From contig NZ_VSLZ01000002.1 of the NCBI RefSeq assembly GCF_010747475.1, forward strand, positions 434,001-498,000: a DNA stretch of 64,000 nt, written 5' to 3'. Below the pieces are notes generated by a model. It saw only the letters and a list, made by a program, of their open reading frames with translations, was not told the origin of the DNA and searched no databases. The translations under genes and the position numbers were made by a program. Shown here one piece after another: positions 57,042-64,000 of this stretch (the first letter of the stretch is position 1; each line of letters begins with the position of its first letter). Source of the DNA: Halorussus sp. MSC15.2. Its GTDB lineage: Archaea; Halobacteriota; Halobacteria; Halobacteriales; Haladaptataceae.

Positions 57042-58259
57042 TCATCTGGAGCGCGCGGTCTCGGAGACGCGCTCGGTAATCGACTCGCCTTCCTCCTCCG
57101 GCGGGTACCACGCCAGCGTGTGGTCGGCGTCGAGCGCCACGCGGACCGGCTTGCCGATGTCGAGTTCCTCGACGTGGTTGTGCTGGCAGTGGACCACGTC
57201 GCCGTTGTCGAGTTCGACCCGGTAGACGAAGGAGGGACCGGTGTACTGGCGGTGGATGATGTGACCGTCGGCCTCCGACTCCTCGACCACGGTCGCCCGG
57301 AGGTCGTCGGGGCGGACCAGCACGTCGAGGTCGGTCCCCGCGTACTCGGTCGTCAGGCCGTTGAGTCGCTGCGGGGCGAAGTTGCCGATGGGCGTCACGA
57401 CCGTCCCCTCCTCGTGCCACGCCGAGAGGAATCCGGCCTGTCCGAGGAAGGAGGCGACGAACCGAGACTCGGGATGCTCGAAGACGCTCTCGGGTTTACC
57501 GACCTGTTCGACCTGCCCGTCGTTCATCACGGCCACTCGGTCGGAGATAGAGAGGGCCTCCTCTTGGTCGTGAGTGACCGAGACGGCGGAGACGCCCGCC
57601 TCCTTCAGGATTCGGCGGACCTCCTCGCGCATCTCGACCCGGAGGCGAACGTCGAGGTTCGAGAAGGGTTCGTCCAACAGGAGGATGTCGGGTTCGGGCG
57701 CGAGCGACCGCGCGAGGGCGACGCGCTGTTGCTGACCGCCCGACAACTCGTCGGGCGTGGCGTCGCGGTGGCCCGCGAGGTCAACGAGTTCGAGCAGGTC
57801 GTCCACGCGGCGCTCGGTCTCTCGCTCGTCGGCGTCCGTGAGACCGAAGGCGACGTTCTCGGCCACGGTGAGGTGCGGGAACAGCGCGAAGTCCTGAAAG
57901 ACGAGACCGACGTCTCGGTTCTCGGGCTTGACGTACCGGGTCTCGTCGGCCACTACCTCGCCGCCGAGTCGGACCTCGCCCCCGTCGGGGCGTTCGAGTC
58001 CGGCCATCATCCGGAGCGTGGTGGTCTTGCCGCATCCCGAGGGACCGAGCAGGGTGAGGAGTTCGCCCTCGTGGACCGACAGCGACAACGAGTTCACCGC
58101 CGTCTCGGCGGCGTACTCTTTGATGACGCCGTCGAGTTCCAGCACCGCCTCCGGGTCGGTCTGGGCCTCGCTCTCGCGTCGCGGTGCAGTCGCCGACGTG
58201 GGTTCCGGTTCGGTTGCGTCCATCGTTTCGGGGTCGTCGTGTGTGGATTCGCTACGCAT
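57042..58259 (-). CDS. Iron-type ABC importer ATP-binding protein (FbpC/PotA-like)
   Basis: 405 aa from ATG 58259 (MRSESTHDD); MDATEPEP (about 12 codons later) is a possible alternative start. Walker A LLGPSGCGKTTTLRMMAGLE, Q-loop VFQDFALFPHLTVAENVAFG, signature DELSGGQQQRVALARSL, Walker B PDILLLDEPFSNLD and H-loop SVTHDQEEAL are intact. A TOBE-type C-terminal domain (VLVRPDDLRATVVEESEADG) regulates activity. It overlaps the permease stop by eight bases and powers the adjacent importer for ferric iron. Confidence 0.9.
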   Translation of the reverse strand: MRSESTHDDPETMDATEPEPTSATAPRRESEAQTDPEAVLELDGVIKEYAAETAVNSLSLSVHEGELLTLLGPSGCGKTTTLRMMAGLERPDGGEVRLGGEVVADETRYVKPENRDVGLVFQDFALFPHLTVAENVAFGLTDADERETERRVDDLLELVDLAGHRDATPDELSGGQQQRVALARSLAPEPDILLLDEPFSNLDVRLRVEMREEVRRILKEAGVSAVSVTHDQEEALSISDRVAVMNDGQVEQVGKPESVFEHPESRFVASFLGQAGFLSAWHEEGTVVTPIGNFAPQRLNGLTTEYAGTDLDVLVRPDDLRATVVEESEADGHIIHRQYTGPSFVYRVELDNGDVVHCQHNHVEELDIGKPVRVALDADHTLAWYPPEEEGESITERVSETARSR

Positions 58260-59904
58260 CTTTCCCTCCTTCTTGGCGCACCAGACTACCGTCCTGCTTG
58301 AGGAGGACGAGCATCGAGAGCGCGGAGACGCCGACGAGGGCGAGCGCGGGGACGGCGGCCTGTCCGTAGTAACCCGCGTCCTGTACTCGCCAGATGTACG
58401 TGACGAGGGTTTCAAAACCTGTCGGACGCACGAGCAGGGTCGCTGGTAGTTCCTTCATCGTGGTCAGGAAGACCAGCGCCGCGCCCGCGACCACGCCGGG
58501 CCGGACGAGAGGAAGCGTCACGCGGCGGAACGCCGCGCCCGGCGATTCGCCGAGAGTCCGGGCGGCCTCCGTGAGTTTCGGGTCCACCTGCAGGACCGAC
58601 GACCGGACGGACCCGACTGCCTGCGGCAGGAATCGGACGACGTAGGCGAACACCAGCAGAGGAATCGTCTGGTAGAGGCTCACCTCGACGCCGAGCAACT
58701 CCGGCGTGTTCGACGACGAGAAGTAGACCAGCGCGAGACCCAGCACGACGCCCGGAGTCGCGTAGCCGACGTAGCTCGCGCGCTCGAACAGCGTGGCGAG
58801 CGGGGAGTCCGAGCGACCCGAGAGGTAGGCGACGGGAAGCGCCGCAAGCGTCGCGGCCAGCGCGGCCAGCGCCGCGACCCACACAGAGTTCGCGCCGTAC
58901 ACCCACGAGAACCCGAACCCGCCACCGGCGAAGCCCGGACCGCTCCGGGTCAGCCACATGAACAGGATACCGACGGGGACGACCAGACACAGCGTGGCGA
59001 CCAGCGCGCAGAACAGGAGCGCCGGACCCTTCCAGAGACCGAGCGAGATGCGGACCGTCCCCGACCCGCGAGAGACGTGGGCACCCTCCTCGCTCTCGGA
59101 GATGCGGTTTTCGAGCGCGAGGATGACCGCGGCGAACGTGAGCAGTTGGAGCGACAGCAGGGCCGCGTAGTTCGGTTCCCACATCGCCACGTAGATTTGC
59201 TGGGTGAACACCTCGAAGTGCATGATGGCCGGGGTTCCGAAGTCCGAGAGCGCGTAGAGCGCGACGAGCAGGCTCCCGGCCGCGATGCCGGGCGCTATCT
59301 GGGGGAGCGTGACCTTCCGGAAGGCGGCCCAGCGACCGTGGTTGAGCGTCCGGGCGGCTTCCATCAGCGTGCCGTCGAACGATAGCAGCGCGGCCCGAGT
59401 CGTCAGGAAGACGTAGGGGTACGTGAAGAGCGTGAGGACCAGCGTCGCGCCCTCGAACCCGTAAATCGTCGGAATCGACTCGACGCCGAGCGGCGCGAGC
59501 AGGTCCGAGAGGACGCCGTGAGGGCCGAAGGCCGAGACGAACGCGAACGCGCCGATGTAGCTGGGCACGACCAGCGGGAGCGAGACCACGACCGTCCAGA
59601 ACCGCCGAAACGGCAGGTCGGTCTGGACCGTGAGGACCGCGAGCGGGACGCCTATCAGAATCGACCCGAGCGTGACGCCCGCGACGAGCGCCACGCTGTT
59701 AGTCACGACTTCGAGCGTCGAGGGTTGGAAGAGCAGGTCGAGCGCCTGCTGGGAACCGATTTCGAGCGACCGAATAACGAGCCACACGACCGGAAACGCG
59801 ACCGCCGCGGCGACCGCCCCCGCCAGCAGGACCAGCGAGACCGGCGGCGACTCCTCGTCGCCGAGTTTCGCGGTGGCACGCCGGAGACGGTCGCGGGTCG
59901 CCAT
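58252..59904 (-). CDS. Iron-type ABC importer permease (FbpB-like, fused two-domain)
   Basis: 550 aa with about 12 TM helices in two homologous halves. Each half has the EAA loop that touches the ATPase: EAARTLNHGRWAAFRKVTLP and EAARTLGESPGAAFRRVTLP. Fused double permeases of this sort are typical of FbpB ferric importers. Start ATG at 59904 overlaps the SBP stop by one base, and the protein ends in an overlap with the ATPase gene. Confidence 0.9.
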   Translation of the reverse strand: MATRDRLRRATAKLGDEESPPVSLVLLAGAVAAAVAFPVVWLVIRSLEIGSQQALDLLFQPSTLEVVTNSVALVAGVTLGSILIGVPLAVLTVQTDLPFRRFWTVVVSLPLVVPSYIGAFAFVSAFGPHGVLSDLLAPLGVESIPTIYGFEGATLVLTLFTYPYVFLTTRAALLSFDGTLMEAARTLNHGRWAAFRKVTLPQIAPGIAAGSLLVALYALSDFGTPAIMHFEVFTQQIYVAMWEPNYAALLSLQLLTFAAVILALENRISESEEGAHVSRGSGTVRISLGLWKGPALLFCALVATLCLVVPVGILFMWLTRSGPGFAGGGFGFSWVYGANSVWVAALAALAATLAALPVAYLSGRSDSPLATLFERASYVGYATPGVVLGLALVYFSSSNTPELLGVEVSLYQTIPLLVFAYVVRFLPQAVGSVRSSVLQVDPKLTEAARTLGESPGAAFRRVTLPLVRPGVVAGAALVFLTTMKELPATLLVRPTGFETLVTYIWRVQDAGYYGQAAVPALALVGVSALSMLVLLKQDGSLVRQEGGKDA

Positions 59905-61055
59905 CAGAGAACACCCACCTCGCGCATCAGCTTGAGGGTCGGTTCGAGGTTCGAGAGCTTCGAGAGGTCGAGTTGAGGCGGCTTGAGTTCGTCCACCGTC
60001 GGCAGCGGACCGACCGGCGACACCTCGGGGACCGTGGGGTACGCGAACGTCTGGGTGGCGAAGAACTCCTGGGCCTCCGAGGAGAGCAGGTGGCGCACGA
60101 AGTCCGCCGCGAGTTCCTTCTGGTCGGTGCTCTTGAGAATCTCACACCCCGAGACGTTGACCAGCGCGCCCGCGTCGTTCTTCGTGAACGCGAGGTCGAT
60201 GGGGGCGTTCTCTCGGGACGAGATGACTCGCAGCGCGTAGTAGTGGTTGGCGAACCCGGCCTGTATCTCGCCGTCCGCGACCGCGTTCGAGACTTGGAAC
60301 TCGTCGGGGTAGCGCGAGATGTTCTGGTTCTGCATGCCGCGGAGCCACTGCTTGGTCGCCTCGGGACCCTCCAGCAGGCGCATCGCGGTGACGAACGACT
60401 TGAACGCGCCGTAGGTCGGTGCCCACCCCATCGCGCCCTTGAGTCCGGCGTTCTGCGTGAACTTCCCCACCTTGTTCGGGATGTCGGACTCCGAAAGTTC
60501 GTCCGTATTGTACGGAATCGACCGCGCGCGCCCGGCGACGCCGACCCACGAGCGGTCGCCGTCCTTGAACCCCTTCGGGACGGGTTTCACGACGCGCTTC
60601 GGAAGCTTCGTCGCGATTCCTGCGTCGGCGACCAGACCCAGCGACGTGGAGTCGATGGACCAGAACACGTCCGCGGGACTCTCGCCGCCCTTCTCGACCT
60701 CGATGATTTCGTTCGCGAGTTGGGTCGAGGGGGCCATCCGAACTTTGGCGGTGAAGTTGGGGTACTTCCGCTCGACGAGTCGGACGAGGTTCTCGTAGAG
60801 TCCCCCCTCGCCGCCGCCGAGATACAGGTTCAACGTTCCTTCGAGGTCCGGGAGGTCGTCCATCGACGTGCCGCCCGGTGCGGAGCGTGATTCGACCAGC
60901 GGACCCGACCCGCGGAAGTCCGAAATCGTGAGGTCCGAACCGTTCTCGTCCTGCTGCTGCGTGAACTGACTCAGACACCCCGACAGTCCGGCCGCCGCGC
61001 CGACCGCACCCGACGCGAGAAGCCGACGCCGTGTCCATCCGCGACGCTTGCTCAT
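59904..61055 (-). CDS. Iron-type ABC importer substrate-binding lipoprotein (FbpA-like)
   Basis: 383 aa. Tat-lipobox signal (RRRLLASGAVGAAAGLSGC, Cys 27) puts it on the outer membrane face. The fold is type II periplasmic binding: GTLNLYLGGGEGGLYENLVR, ESPADVFWSIDSTSLGLVAD, GRARSIPYNTDELSESDIPN, and a Tyr-rich hinge. The bound ion is inferred to be ferric iron from the family and the DtxR-like box. It starts eight bases after the box 61064-61077, and a TATA-like TATAAGA (61081-61087, read on the minus strand) lies just upstream. Confidence 0.9.
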   Translation of the reverse strand: MSKRRGWTRRRLLASGAVGAAAGLSGCLSQFTQQQDENGSDLTISDFRGSGPLVESRSAPGGTSMDDLPDLEGTLNLYLGGGEGGLYENLVRLVERKYPNFTAKVRMAPSTQLANEIIEVEKGGESPADVFWSIDSTSLGLVADAGIATKLPKRVVKPVPKGFKDGDRSWVGVAGRARSIPYNTDELSESDIPNKVGKFTQNAGLKGAMGWAPTYGAFKSFVTAMRLLEGPEATKQWLRGMQNQNISRYPDEFQVSNAVADGEIQAGFANHYYALRVISSRENAPIDLAFTKNDAGALVNVSGCEILKSTDQKELAADFVRHLLSSEAQEFFATQTFAYPTVPEVSPVGPLPTVDELKPPQLDLSKLSNLEPTLKLMREVGVL

Positions 61056-61063
61056 GTTTAGAA

Positions 61064-61077
61064 TTAGGGCGACCTAA
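61064..61077. promoter_or_regulatory. DtxR/IdeR-type iron box upstream of the importer SBP gene
   Basis: TTAGG-GCGA-CCTAA: perfect 5-bp arms with a 4-base spacer, close to DtxR/IdeR/SirR boxes. It lies between the TATA-like element and the start codon (eight bases from it), where a bound repressor would block transcription. The same arms and spacing recur at 62297-62310. Confidence 0.8.
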
Positions 61078-61115
61078 AACTCTTATACCTACCGATTCGG
61101 GGTTCGTCCGGACCT

Positions 61116-62278
61116 TCAGTCGTCGGCGGGCGCGGGGGTCGTCTCGACCGGCCGGAGTTCGTCCAGCGCCGAGAGCCAGTCGAGCATGTACTCGCCGACG
61201 TAGTTGAAGAACTCGCCGTTCTCGTACGCCTCGAAGTCGCTCTCGGCGAGTTCTCGGGCCATCGCCTCGAAGACGCCCGCGTAGGAGTCGGCGTCGCTCC
61301 CCGTCCCGTCCACGACTTCCCAGAGGTGTTCGTTGAGTTCGAGACCGGGCACCTCGTTGTTCAGGTCATCGAACGTCGAGCGCGGGGCCTTGTTGTGCTC
61401 GCACAGCGGATAGCCGTTGTAAATCGTCTTGTCCAGCACGTCGCAGGCCCGCTTGAGGAACACGCCCGACCAGATGTCGTCGAACCGGCCGACGTTCCAC
61501 CGGTTGTCGTCCATCGGCAACTGGTAGAACGCCGGAATCACCTCGCGCTCGAAGGCGAGGTTCATCGAGCAGACGGTGAGGTAATTCCCCCGCGCGGCCA
61601 CGAAGTCGCCGGTGTAGTCGTCCGTCGTGGTCCGGGTCTGGGCCTGCCCCTGCAGGTCGCCGTCCATCAGGATGCGGACCGCGTCGAGGTCCGGAACGTT
61701 GGTCCAGAGTCCCTGCGAGGCCACCACGTCGGAGACCTCCGCAGTGCCGGTCTCGACGTCTCGTCCATCGCGGCGTAGGGGTAGCCGCGGGGGTAGAGAC
61801 CGTGGTCCTCGAAGTTCTGGTAGAGGACGTTGACCCAGTTCTCGTCGGAGGACACTTCCTCGACTTCGCCCTCGAAGTCCAGATTCCGCATGTGGCGACC
61901 GAAGAAGTCGAAGTCCTCGTGGGGCAGGGTATCGTCGTCGATGAAGAAGCCGTAGTCGAACTCGTTGGCCCAGATGTACAGCAGTCCGAAACTCGTCTCC
62001 GCGTGACTCGCGGCGGGGACGAGGTGGTCGTACTCCGCGATGCCCTGCGCGTCGTACCACTCCTCTCGCCGACTGGCGTCGAAGACTTCGCCCGAGACGC
62101 CCTCCTCGGCGAGCATCTCGGCCATCTCGTCGGTGTCGCAGAAGTCCTCGGTGACCAGCAGGACGTGCAGGCGGTCCAAGTCGAATCCGTGTTCGCGGGC
62201 GTTCTCGAAGTAGGCCCGCATGCAGTCGTACTCCCGAACCGTCGGGACGACGACGCAGATGTCCTCGCTCGCGCTCAT
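61116..62278 (-). pseudogene. RGP/UDP-arabinopyranose mutase-like glycosyltransferase, interrupted by a -1 frameshift
   Basis: About 387 aa if repaired. The first frame (from 62278, MSASEDICVVVPTVREYDCM) has FGLLYIWANEFDYGFFIDDDTLPHED, with the DDD motif of reversibly glycosylated polypeptides. The second frame carries LYPRGYPYAAMDE then DVETGTAEVSDVVASQGLWT, CSMNLAFEREVIPAFYQLP and VGRFDDIWSGVFLKRACDVL, matching the RGP family motif set. One missing base near 61761 (GAGGAC read as GAGAC) explains the shift. RGP enzymes act as UDP-sugar mutases or protein-glycosylating enzymes in plants; the archaeal substrate is unknown. Controlled by the iron box at 62296-62311. Confidence 0.75.
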
Positions 62279-62295
62279 TCCTTACCACGAGATGG

Positions 62296-62311
62296 TTTAG
62301 GCATGCCTAAA
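62296..62311. promoter_or_regulatory. DtxR/IdeR-type iron box upstream of the RGP-like gene
   Basis: TTTAGGCATGCCTAAA is a perfect 16-bp palindrome containing TTAGG-CATG-CCTAA, the same arms and spacing as at 61064-61077. It lies 17 bases before the RGP-like start codon and overlaps the likely TATA element. It also lies between this gene and the divergent gene at 62391. Confidence 0.8.
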
Positions 62312-62390
62312 AGGTTGTCTGTTCGCTTCGTCGTCCCGGGCAAACATGTCCGGAGACGGACCGAAGGGAACCGGCGTCGAAGGGACAGGT

Positions 62391-62573
62391 ATGGTTGCTA
62401 ACGACATGCAATCAAAATTGGGCATCGTACTCCTCGTCCTCGGGGGTATCCTGCTGTTCGGCCCGGTCGCGCTCGGTCTGCCGTTCGTCTACGCGGCGAG
62501 CGCAGTCTCGGTCCTCGGTCTCGCGGCCGGTGCGGTGCTAATCGGCACCGCGGAGGACGGACGGCCGGTCTAA
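62391..62573 (+). CDS. 60-aa two-TM protein (DUF7470-like), copy 1
   Basis: MVANDMQSKLGIVLLVLGGI, then two hydrophobic helices (LLFGPVALGLPFVYAASAVS and VLGLAAGAVLIGTAEDGRPV). The paralogue 77 bases downstream has the same plan. The ATG at 62391 is preferred; 62406 (MQSK) is also possible. Divergent from the iron-box-controlled RGP-like gene. Function unknown. Confidence 0.6.
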   Translation: MVANDMQSKLGIVLLVLGGILLFGPVALGLPFVYAASAVSVLGLAAGAVLIGTAEDGRPV

Positions 62574-62649
62574 GGCGATGCGCCGACCTGCACAGAGACC
62601 ACCCGGAGCGGCAATCGGACCTAAGTTACCGGCCGGTGATACGACGGAC

Positions 62650-62829
62650 ATGGACGACGCCACGCAACTCTGGGGCGGGGTCGGACTCATCGTCGTCGGT
62701 GCGCTCGTCCTGTTCGCGCCGCTCGTGTTGGAGTTCACGTACACCACGCTGCTGCTGTCGGCGGCGGTCCTCGTGCTGGCCGCGGGGTCGGTGCTTATCG
62801 GACTGTCGCGGCGCGGACGGGCGGTCTGA
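62650..62829 (+). CDS. 59-aa two-TM protein (DUF7470-like), copy 2
   Basis: MDDATQLWGGVGLIVVGALV, then LFAPLVLEFTYTTLLLSAAV and AAGSVLIGLSRRGRAV. Similar in length, helix positions and the VLIG(T/L) end to copy 1, so the pair is a tandem duplication. ATG at 62650. Confidence 0.6.
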   Translation: MDDATQLWGGVGLIVVGALVLFAPLVLEFTYTTLLLSAAVLVLAAGSVLIGLSRRGRAV

Positions 62830-62929
62830 ATCGGGTACTTCGCTGTCCGGACTCCTGTTTTCCTTCGGAAGTAGCCCCGCGTTCAGGTCGGCGATACAAT
62901 GAAATATCCGCCTGTCGAGATTCCAAGAT

Positions 62930-64000
62930 ATGCCTCTCGATTACGAACGCGAGCGCGAGACCTTCGAGTGGGATATTCCGGACGACTACAACATCCCGGC
63001 GGTGGTCGAGGACCACGGCGAGTCGTTCGGCGACCGACTCGCGGTCCGGTTCCGCGACGACGAGGGCGGCGAGACCGAGCGGACCTACGCCGACCTGCGC
63101 GACGACCAGAACCGGTTCGCCGCCGCGCTGGCCGACCTCGGCGTGGGCGAGGGCGACCGCGTGATGCACCTGTTCCCGCGCCACCCCGACGCGTTCGCCG
63201 TCCAGTTGGGGGCGCTCGCGCGCGGCGCGCTGCTGGTCCCCTGTTCGGCCATGCTCAAACCCAAGGACATCGCCTTCAGGGCCAACGACTGCGAGGCCGG
63301 GACCGTGGTGGTCCACGAGAGTCTCACAGAGATGGTCGAACCCGTGTTGGACGAGACGCCCCTCGACACCGTCATCGTTCTGGACGCGGACGGCGACCCC
63401 GAGCGCGAGAACTGGCACGCCTTCGCCGACCTGCTCTCCGGACGCGACGCCGACCACGACGGGCCGGAACTCTCGGCCGACGACCCGATGTCCATCAACT
63501 ACACCAGCGGGACGACCGGGCAACCGAAACCGGTCCTCCACCGCCACCGGTGGATGCGGTGCTTCGAACTCGTCAACGCTCCGTACTGGTGGGGCGTGGA
63601 CAGCGACACCGACTTCTCGGACGAACTGCTCTGGGCGACCACCGGGACCGGGTGGGCCAAGTGGTTCTGGAGTCCCGTGGGCGTGGGACTGACGACCGGC
63701 GCCTCGCAGTTCGTCTACGACGGCGACTTCGAAGCCGAGACTTTCCTCGACCTGCTGGAGGAAGAGCGCGTGACGCGCCTCTGCGCCGTGCCGACCCAGT
63801 ACCGGATGTTCACGCAGGTCGAGGGATTGGGCGAGTACGACCTCGCGCTGACCGAGGCGGTGTCGGCGGGCGAGCCGCTGAACCGCGAACCGATTCAGGA
63901 GTTCGAGGAGGCGTTCGGCGTCACGCCGCGGGACGGCTACGGCCAGACGGAGACGGTCGCGCTCGTGACGAACTACCCCGGCATCGACGTGAAGCCGGGG
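62930..64000 (+). CDS. Acyl-CoA synthetase (AMP-forming), 3' part outside the window
   Basis: 357 residues are present and the gene runs off the right edge. ANL-superfamily motifs: the P-loop NYTSGTTGQPKPVLHRHRWM near residue 190, LLWATTGTGWAKWFWSPVGV, SAGEPLNREPIQEFEEAFGV and RDGYGQTETVALVTN. This set matches medium-chain (ACSM-like) acyl-CoA synthetases that activate fatty acids as acyl-AMP and then acyl-CoA. Start ATG at 62930 (MPLDYERERETFEWDIPDDY). No frameshift is seen in the visible part. Confidence 0.9.
   Translation, partial: MPLDYERERETFEWDIPDDYNIPAVVEDHGESFGDRLAVRFRDDEGGETERTYADLRDDQNRFAAALADLGVGEGDRVMHLFPRHPDAFAVQLGALARGALLVPCSAMLKPKDIAFRANDCEAGTVVVHESLTEMVEPVLDETPLDTVIVLDADGDPERENWHAFADLLSGRDADHDGPELSADDPMSINYTSGTTGQPKPVLHRHRWMRCFELVNAPYWWGVDSDTDFSDELLWATTGTGWAKWFWSPVGVGLTTGASQFVYDGDFEAETFLDLLEEERVTRLCAVPTQYRMFTQVEGLGEYDLALTEAVSAGEPLNREPIQEFEEAFGVTPRDGYGQTETVALVTNYPGIDVKPG

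Overview
This 64 kb window is chromosomal DNA of a halophilic archaeon (class Halobacteria; a Halorussus/Haladaptatus-like genome is plausible but not provable here). The support is high GC with G/C-ending codons, acidic proteins, Tat-lipobox signal peptides, TATA-type promoters with leaderless starts, and archaeal genes such as rpoL, dph2, a haloarchaeal HisF and archaeal-type PurL. No rRNA, tRNA or CRISPR array was seen.

Layout. 1-7.1 kb: an exported beta-helix protein, two asparagine-synthase-like genes, a PHP phosphoesterase and small membrane proteins. 7.7-23.8 kb: mostly housekeeping (purL, GH13 glucosidase, EthD, hisF, rpoL, rhomboid protease, METTL5-like methyltransferase, dph2, YlbF-like protein), plus a sequon-rich surface protein, an acidic PRC-barrel repeat protein and an MBL-fold hydrolase. 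23.8-32.1 kb: a candidate ncRNA, a beta-propeller protein, a giant coiled-coil protein, a histidine kinase, a HisG-like paralogue, and a TetR regulator divergent from an ABC exporter. 32.2-35.9 kb: a tyrosine recombinase with its partner gene, then about 2.2 kb of gene-poor, lower-GC DNA. 36.3-45.1 kb: a formate-dehydrogenase-type molybdoenzyme operon (catalytic, FeS, extra small membrane and cytochrome b subunits), divergent from an HdrA/FlpD-like polyferredoxin and a TorD-family chaperone. 45.2-52.3 kb: small membrane proteins, a DyP-like exported protein and cytochrome oxidase subunit I. 52.3-54.8 kb: a glycosyltransferase, a VOC dioxygenase-like protein, a second copy of the candidate ncRNA, and a NUDIX hydrolase. 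54.8-62.3 kb: an iron-type ABC importer flanked by two glycosyltransferase genes, with two DtxR/IdeR-like boxes (TTAGG-N4-CCTAA). 62.4-64 kb: two small membrane paralogues and the start of an acyl-CoA synthetase that runs off the end.

Main points for a second look are the iron-box-controlled transport/glycosylation operon, a two-copy structured RNA candidate with its own TATA boxes, the Fdh-HdrA/FlpD redox cluster, and a perfect 14-bp palindrome at the purL start. Five otherwise well-conserved genes (asparagine synthase-like, purL, glucosidase, fdhA-like, RGP-like) each carry one apparent single-base deletion, which most likely reflects the quality of the read or assembly rather than real gene loss.
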